In this document: in pieces, positions 5,916 to 10,192 of the stretch
Layout: every line of letters starts with the position of its first letter
Position numbering within the stretch: the first letter of the stretch is position 1
DNA from: Fluviibacter sp048859965
GTDB taxonomy: Bacteria > Pseudomonadota > Gammaproteobacteria > Burkholderiales > Rhodocyclaceae
Assembly: GCA_048859965.1 (NCBI GenBank)
Contig: JBLIZO010000013.1
Span: 1-10,192, forward strand
Reading direction: 5' to 3'
DNA: 10,192 nt
Notes under the pieces: model-generated
Told to the model about the DNA's origin: nothing
Databases searched by the model: none
Seen by the model: the letters and a program-made list of their open reading frames with translations, nothing else
Position numbers and translations under genes: made by a program

Positions 5916-8495
5916 ATGGAAATCGTCCGTCTGCGCGCGCTACGCGGCCCCAACCTGTGGGGTCGTCATACGGCCATTGAAGCGCTTATCAATTGCACCG
6001 ATGAAGAATGTCAGATCACCAATCTGACCGGCTTCGAAACCCGACTACGTTCGCGCTTTCCGCAGATGGGACCGCTGATCGCCAGTGGCCATAACGAACC
6101 GCTGACGCTGGCGCACGCGCTGGAAGTGGTGGCACTGGGCCTGCAGGCGGCCGCCGGTTGCCCCGTAACCTTCAGCCGCACCGTGCAGACGCCGGAAAAA
6201 GGCACTTACATCACCGTCGTTGAATACAGCGAAGAAGCCGTCGGCAAGCTGGCATTCGAACACGCCATGAAGCTCTGCCAGGTCGCCCTGGAAGATCGCA
6301 TGTTCGATCTGGACGCCACCCTGCACGAATTGAGCGAACTGGACGAAGACCTGCGTTTGGGCCCGAGCACGGGCAGCATCGTCTATGCCGCCGTGGCCCG
6401 TGGCATCCCCTTCCGTCGCATGACTGAAGGCAGCATGGTGCAACTGGGCTGGGGCAGCAAACAGAAACGCATTCAGGCGGCCGAGACCAGCCACACCAGC
6501 GCTATCGCCGAATCGATCGCACAAGACAAAGATCTCACCAAAACCCTGCTTTATTCGGCCGGCGTGGCTGTGCCGCAAGGTCGCGTGGTCACCACACTGG
6601 AAGGCGCACTGGCCGCCGCCGAATGGATTAAAGGCCCGGTCGTCGTCAAACCGCGCGACGGCAATCAGGGCAAAGGCGTTGCCGTTAACCTGCAAACGAC
6701 CGAGCAGATTACCGCCGCCTTCGAAGTCGCCTACAAGATCAGCGACGAAGTCATCGTCGAGCGTTTCCTGCCCGGCCATGATTTCCGGCTCCTGGTCGTG
6801 GGCAACGAACTGGTTGCCGCTGCCCGCCGCGATCCGCCGTATGTGATTGGCGATGGCCAGCACACCATTCGCCAACTGGTCGATGTGATCAACAGCGACC
6901 CCCAACGTAGCGATGGTCACGCCACGTCACTGAGTAAGATCCGCCTGGATGCCATTGGTCTGGCGACCTTGGATGAACAGGGTATGACGCCCGAATCCAT
7001 ACCGCCGCGTGGCGTGCGTATCAATCTGCGCAAGAATGCCAACCTCAGCACCGGCGGTACCGCCACCGATGTAACCGATGACGTGCACCCCGATCTGGCG
7101 GCGGGCGCCGTCGCCGCCGCACACATGGTCGGCCTGGACATCTGCGGCGTCGATGTGGTCTGTGACAGCGTATACAAACCGTTGCAGGAACAAGGCGGTG
7201 GCATTGTTGAAGTCAATGCTGCACCCGGCTTGCGAATGCACCTCAGCCCCTCGTACGGCAAAGGTCGTCCGGTTGGCGAAGCTATTGTCCGTCAGATGTT
7301 TGCCGCCGACGACAACGGCCGTATCCCGGTTATTGCCGTATCCGGCACCAATGGTAAAACCACGACCATCCGTCTGACCGCGCACCTGATTGCACAAACC
7401 GGCAAACGCATCGGCATGACGACCACGGACGGCGTCTACGCCAATGGCCGCCTCATCGATACCGGCGACTGCAGCGGCCCGCGCAGCGCCCGCAACGTGC
7501 TTGGTCATCCGGATGTGGACGCCGCCGTGCTGGAGACTGCCCGCGGCGGTATTCTGCGCGAGGGTCTGGGCTTCGATCGGTGCGACGTGGCTATCATCAC
7601 CAACATCGGCGAAGGCGATCATCTCGGCATGAACTTCATCAACACGGCCGCCGAACTGGCTGCCGTGAAACGTGTGATCGTACAAAACGTCTCCGCTGAA
7701 GGCACCGCCGTGCTTAATGCCGCCGACCCTCTGGTCGCCCGCATGGCACGTTACTGTACCGGCAACGTCACCTTCTTTGCCGGTCAGAGCGCCGCCCACC
7801 CGGTCATGGCCAAACACCGCGCACAGGGCCATCGGGTCATCTATCGTGACAACGGCGAAATCATCGCGGCGCAGGGTACGGCCATGTTCCGCCTGCCGCT
7901 CAAGGACATTCCGCTCACCGACAACGGCCAAATTGCCTTCCAGGTGGAAAACGTCATGGCCGCCGTCGGTGCCGCCTGGGCGCTGGGCATCCCCTGGGAC
8001 GCTATCATCGCCGGGCTCGCCAGCTTTAACAGCGACGCCGACACCGTGCCGGGCCGTTTCAACCGCTTTGATTACAAAGGCGCGACACTGATCGCCGACT
8101 ACGGCCACAACCCGGACGCTATCCGCGCACTGGCCGACACGATCCACGACATGCCGGCCAAGCGTCGTAGCGTCGTCATCAGCGCTGCCGGTGATCGCCG
8201 CGACGACGATATCCGACGTCAGACACGCATTCTCGGCAATGTCTTTGACCATGTCGTGCTCTATGAAGATGCGTGCCAACGTGGCCGCACCGAAGGGGAA
8301 GTGGTCAGTCTGCTACGCGATGGCCTGCATGAGGCCCACCAGGTCAAAGAAATCGACGAGATCAAGGGCGAGTTCCTGGCCATTGATACCGCCCTCGCCA
8401 AACTACAGCCCGGCGACATCTGTCTGATTCTCGTTGATCAGGTCGAGGAAGCTCTCGCCCACATCCAGCAACGCATCGCCGAAGCAACGCACTGA
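5916..8495 (+). CDS. cphA: Cyanophycin synthetase CphA
   Basis: An 859-residue enzyme of near-standard length that makes cyanophycin without a ribosome, using two ATP per Asp-Arg unit. The N domain (about 1-145) starts RALRGPNLW and has H67-A-L-E70-V, so the second His of the HxxEH motif is missing. The ATP-grasp domain (about 146-465), which adds Asp to the backbone, has LGPSTGSIV (148-156), KPRDGNQGKGV (245-255), DDVHPD (388-393) and VEVNAAPGL (431-439). The Mur-like domain, which adds Arg, has the P-loop GTNGKTTT (477-484), TTTDGVY (502-508), ETARGG (540-545), GEGDHLG (565-571), ENVMAAV (678-684), PGRFN (712-716), DYGHNPD (728-734) and AAGDRRDDD (757-765), so both synthetic sites look intact. 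The ATG follows the cphA' TAA by 3 bases with no clear ribosome binding site, so it is probably translationally coupled. Confidence 0.96.
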   Translation: MEIVRLRALRGPNLWGRHTAIEALINCTDEECQITNLTGFETRLRSRFPQMGPLIASGHNEPLTLAHALEVVALGLQAAAGCPVTFSRTVQTPEKGTYITVVEYSEEAVGKLAFEHAMKLCQVALEDRMFDLDATLHELSELDEDLRLGPSTGSIVYAAVARGIPFRRMTEGSMVQLGWGSKQKRIQAAETSHTSAIAESIAQDKDLTKTLLYSAGVAVPQGRVVTTLEGALAAAEWIKGPVVVKPRDGNQGKGVAVNLQTTEQITAAFEVAYKISDEVIVERFLPGHDFRLLVVGNELVAAARRDPPYVIGDGQHTIRQLVDVINSDPQRSDGHATSLSKIRLDAIGLATLDEQGMTPESIPPRGVRINLRKNANLSTGGTATDVTDDVHPDLAAGAVAAAHMVGLDICGVDVVCDSVYKPLQEQGGGIVEVNAAPGLRMHLSPSYGKGRPVGEAIVRQMFAADDNGRIPVIAVSGTNGKTTTIRLTAHLIAQTGKRIGMTTTDGVYANGRLIDTGDCSGPRSARNVLGHPDVDAAVLETARGGILREGLGFDRCDVAIITNIGEGDHLGMNFINTAAELAAVKRVIVQNVSAEGTAVLNAADPLVARMARYCTGNVTFFAGQSAAHPVMAKHRAQGHRVIYRDNGEIIAAQGTAMFRLPLKDIPLTDNGQIAFQVENVMAAVGAAWALGIPWDAIIAGLASFNSDADTVPGRFNRFDYKGATLIADYGHNPDAIRALADTIHDMPAKRRSVVISAAGDRRDDDIRRQTRILGNVFDHVVLYEDACQRGRTEGEVVSLLRDGLHEAHQVKEIDEIKGEFLAIDTALAKLQPGDICLILVDQVEEALAHIQQRIAEATH

Positions 8496-8501
8496 CTCAG
8501 G

Positions 8502-10175
8502 TCAGACGCCTTCCGAAGGGGGCGTATCAGCCGTCTGATGTGGCGGCAGGAAGAACAGACCGGGCGTCTCGCGGAAACGCTGCCAGAGCGCGCCCAGCAA
8601 GGCGCGTGACCCCTTGAAGGTCATATGGCGCGCGCGAAATGCCGTGCGCAAGGCCAGCGTAAAGCTCACCAGCAGATTCGTCATGCCGATCAGCAATACA
8701 CCCAGGGCCGCCCAGGCCAGCGTCTGCCATGACAGCCAGGTTTCGCTGCCGATGATGGCGTAACCCAGATTGGCAGCCGAAAAGGCAATGTGCCGGATGT
8801 CGATAGGCAAACCGAGAATCACACCAAAAATACCGGCGCAGCCGAGCATGCAGCCGAACAGAAAATTGCCCATGATGCCGCCCAGGTGGCGCCCGATGTA
8901 ATCGCCCAGCCGGGCGGCGCCCGCCTCACCCAGCCAGCGCCGCAACCACGGGGCGTAAGCGATTCGTTCCCGCAAATGACTATGCGCCGCACGGTTATCG
9001 AAGTAACCGCTGATCAAACCCGCCAGATACAGAAACACCCCGGCCAACGCCGCATGAGGAATCGCCCAACCGAAAATATCCAGATCGCCAAGCAGGTACG
9101 CAGCCTTTTCTGCAGAAACGGGCGACTCGCCCAACCATCGCCCGAGACCGACGCCGAGAGCAATCGCCACCGGAAACGCAACCAGAATATTCCCGGCAAT
9201 CGCCGCCATCTGACTACGACAGACTGCCGCAATCAGATCCACGACAGCAGACAGATCATCGGCCTTATCCGGCGACACATCCCGCATCTGGCTGACCAGA
9301 GTCTGTGCCGTCATCGCCGGCTGTTTGGTGGCAACCGTGAACCCCAGTAAATAGATCGCGGTAAACCCCAGGCCATAAATCAGGCTGTACATTAAGGCCG
9401 TGGCAAACAGCGACGTATGCAGCGCGCCGGCGAAAATTTTCAGCAATGCCATACCGGCAATCAAAACCCCGGCGCCCATTGCCGACAGCCACATGCCCCG
9501 GTATTCACGCGGCGTGGTGCAGATGTAATGCCCACCCGACTGTGCGGCTGTTTCTGTCACACGCAATGCCAGCAACTGCATCAGCCGTGCCCAGTAATCG
9601 CCAAAGTTATTACGCCGGTTCTCGGTCAGAAATGCACGATGAACAAAAGCACCCCAGGTGCGCAAGGCCATACCGGTTTCAGGATGAAAGCGCCCGCCGG
9701 GTATCGGCATGACCATCGGTGCATCCGCCGCGTCAGCCACCAGCGCATCCATGACCGTAGCCGACATCAGAAACGCCTGCATCAGGCGGATCAACTCCTG
9801 CATACGATACAGACTTTCCTCGCAACGCATCAGCAGATAAGTCATGTGCAGGCTGGTACCCGCTTCCAGAAAGTATTTGCGCGCGCGTGTCAGCGCATTC
9901 AGGCATTGATCGACAATCACTAACAGGTGCTTGCCATCGTCAGGCATCTGGGTGGGGTCGGCAAAATGCGTCAGCAGCGATTGCGTATAGCGCTCGGTTT
10001 CTGCCGGCAGCGCAAAAAAGCTGGGCGCAAAATCGCCAAGGTGTGCGGATGCATCCAGCAAGGCCGAGTCCATGCCCAGCCCCGCCACGCGATGCGCCAG
10101 CAACGAGATCGCATCCAGCAGCGCCCGAACCAGCTCCTTCCAGGCGGCCTCGTCGAATGCGTCTGTCGGCGCCAG
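8502..10175 (-). CDS. Multi-pass membrane protein of the Gcr-like 'site-specific recombinase' family, 5'-truncated
   Basis: 557 genuine residues are present (TGA at 8504-8502); the true N terminus is lost at the contig end. The first half is helical and soluble (to about residue 220 of the open frame). About six membrane segments follow, near 227-247, 251-278, 320-342, 368-390, 431-457 and 484-509, and then a basic tail ending in a Pro-rich stretch. I recognise the family by the conserved GVILGLPIDIRHIAFSAANL block (446-465) and the FDNRAAHSHLRERIAYAPWLRRW-like region (387-410). The family is named for gonococcal Gcr, described as a site-specific recombinase, but a polytopic membrane protein without a tyrosine or serine recombinase motif is unlikely to recombine DNA, so the function is best called unknown. 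The open frame continues to a GTG at 10190, but those first five codons (MLFRS) are adapter. It converges on cphA with 6 bases between the stops. Confidence 0.8.
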   Translation of the reverse strand: MAPTDAFDEAAWKELVRALLDAISLLAHRVAGLGMDSALLDASAHLGDFAPSFFALPAETERYTQSLLTHFADPTQMPDDGKHLLVIVDQCLNALTRARKYFLEAGTSLHMTYLLMRCEESLYRMQELIRLMQAFLMSATVMDALVADAADAPMVMPIPGGRFHPETGMALRTWGAFVHRAFLTENRRNNFGDYWARLMQLLALRVTETAAQSGGHYICTTPREYRGMWLSAMGAGVLIAGMALLKIFAGALHTSLFATALMYSLIYGLGFTAIYLLGFTVATKQPAMTAQTLVSQMRDVSPDKADDLSAVVDLIAAVCRSQMAAIAGNILVAFPVAIALGVGLGRWLGESPVSAEKAAYLLGDLDIFGWAIPHAALAGVFLYLAGLISGYFDNRAAHSHLRERIAYAPWLRRWLGEAGAARLGDYIGRHLGGIMGNFLFGCMLGCAGIFGVILGLPIDIRHIAFSAANLGYAIIGSETWLSWQTLAWAALGVLLIGMTNLLVSFTLALRTAFRARHMTFKGSRALLGALWQRFRETPGLFFLPPHQTADTPPSEGV

Positions 10176-10192
10176 AGATCGGAAGAGCACAC
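10176..10192. other. Illumina TruSeq adapter sequence at the contig end
   Basis: The last 17 bases, AGATCGGAAGAGCACAC, match the start of the standard TruSeq adapter exactly. They are an untrimmed library artefact. Read on the minus strand they encode MLFRS in the frame of the membrane protein gene and CSSDL in another, both familiar adapter-derived false N termini. Genomic sequence ends at about 10175. Confidence 0.96.

Noticed and set aside
4250..6385. Near-identical DNA blocks between cphA' and cphA (for example around 4252 and 6360)
   Set aside because: These encode the conserved LGPSTGSIV motif and reflect paralogy, not a separate repeat element.
6927..8279. 450-residue open frame antisense to cphA
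   Set aside because: It is the mirror of a strongly supported CphA reading frame; the composition (His, Gly, Asp and Ala rich with no recognisable domain) is typical of antisense frames in GC-rich genes.
9971..10192. 73-codon minus-strand frame starting MCSSDL
   Set aside because: The start is adapter sequence and the rest is out of frame with the membrane protein gene.
1..10192. CRISPR arrays, tRNA or rRNA genes, insertion sequences
   Set aside because: I saw no regularly spaced repeats, tRNA-like cloverleaf, rRNA segment, transposase or terminal inverted repeats on either strand.

Overview
The window reads as a piece of a betaproteobacterial chromosome, probably from a short-read or metagenomic assembly. 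The evidence is a tandem pair of cyanophycin synthetase genes (a truncated cphA' followed by a full-length cphA), a divergent operon for an ABC transporter and a DUF1854 protein of the kind named 'cyanophycin metabolism-associated', and a membrane protein of the betaproteobacterial 'site-specific recombinase' (Gcr-like) family. Taxon is inferred from gene content and GC-rich codon use, not from a marker gene.

Layout. 2-301 (+): C-terminal 99 codons of a type I restriction enzyme R subunit (EcoR124-like HsdR), about 49% GC by my count and lower than the sampled cphA sequence, followed by a probable intrinsic terminator. 333-3553 (-): a three-gene operon read right to left, fused ABC exporter, DUF1854 protein (4-base ATGA overlap), then a small YkgJ-type cysteine-cluster protein whose TTG start directly follows the previous TAA in the same frame. 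3554-3761: divergent control region with an 11-bp direct repeat and a 10-bp palindrome. 3762-8495 (+): cphA' and cphA, 3 bases apart. 8502-10175 (-): convergent, 5'-truncated multi-pass membrane protein. 10176-10192: Illumina adapter, not genomic.

How it fits together. CphA makes cyanophycin (multi-L-arginyl-poly-L-aspartate), a nitrogen and carbon storage polymer: an ATP-grasp domain adds Asp to the backbone and a Mur-ligase-like domain adds Arg to the side chain. The two paralogues show opposite losses. CphA' keeps an HxxEH motif in its N domain and a good ATP-grasp domain, but its Mur-like domain is degenerate and cut short. CphA keeps both synthetic domains but has lost the second His of the N-domain motif. 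This suggests a two-subunit division of labour. The divergent ABC/DUF1854 genes have no known substrate or mechanism. No cyanophycinase or isoaspartyl dipeptidase gene lies in the window.
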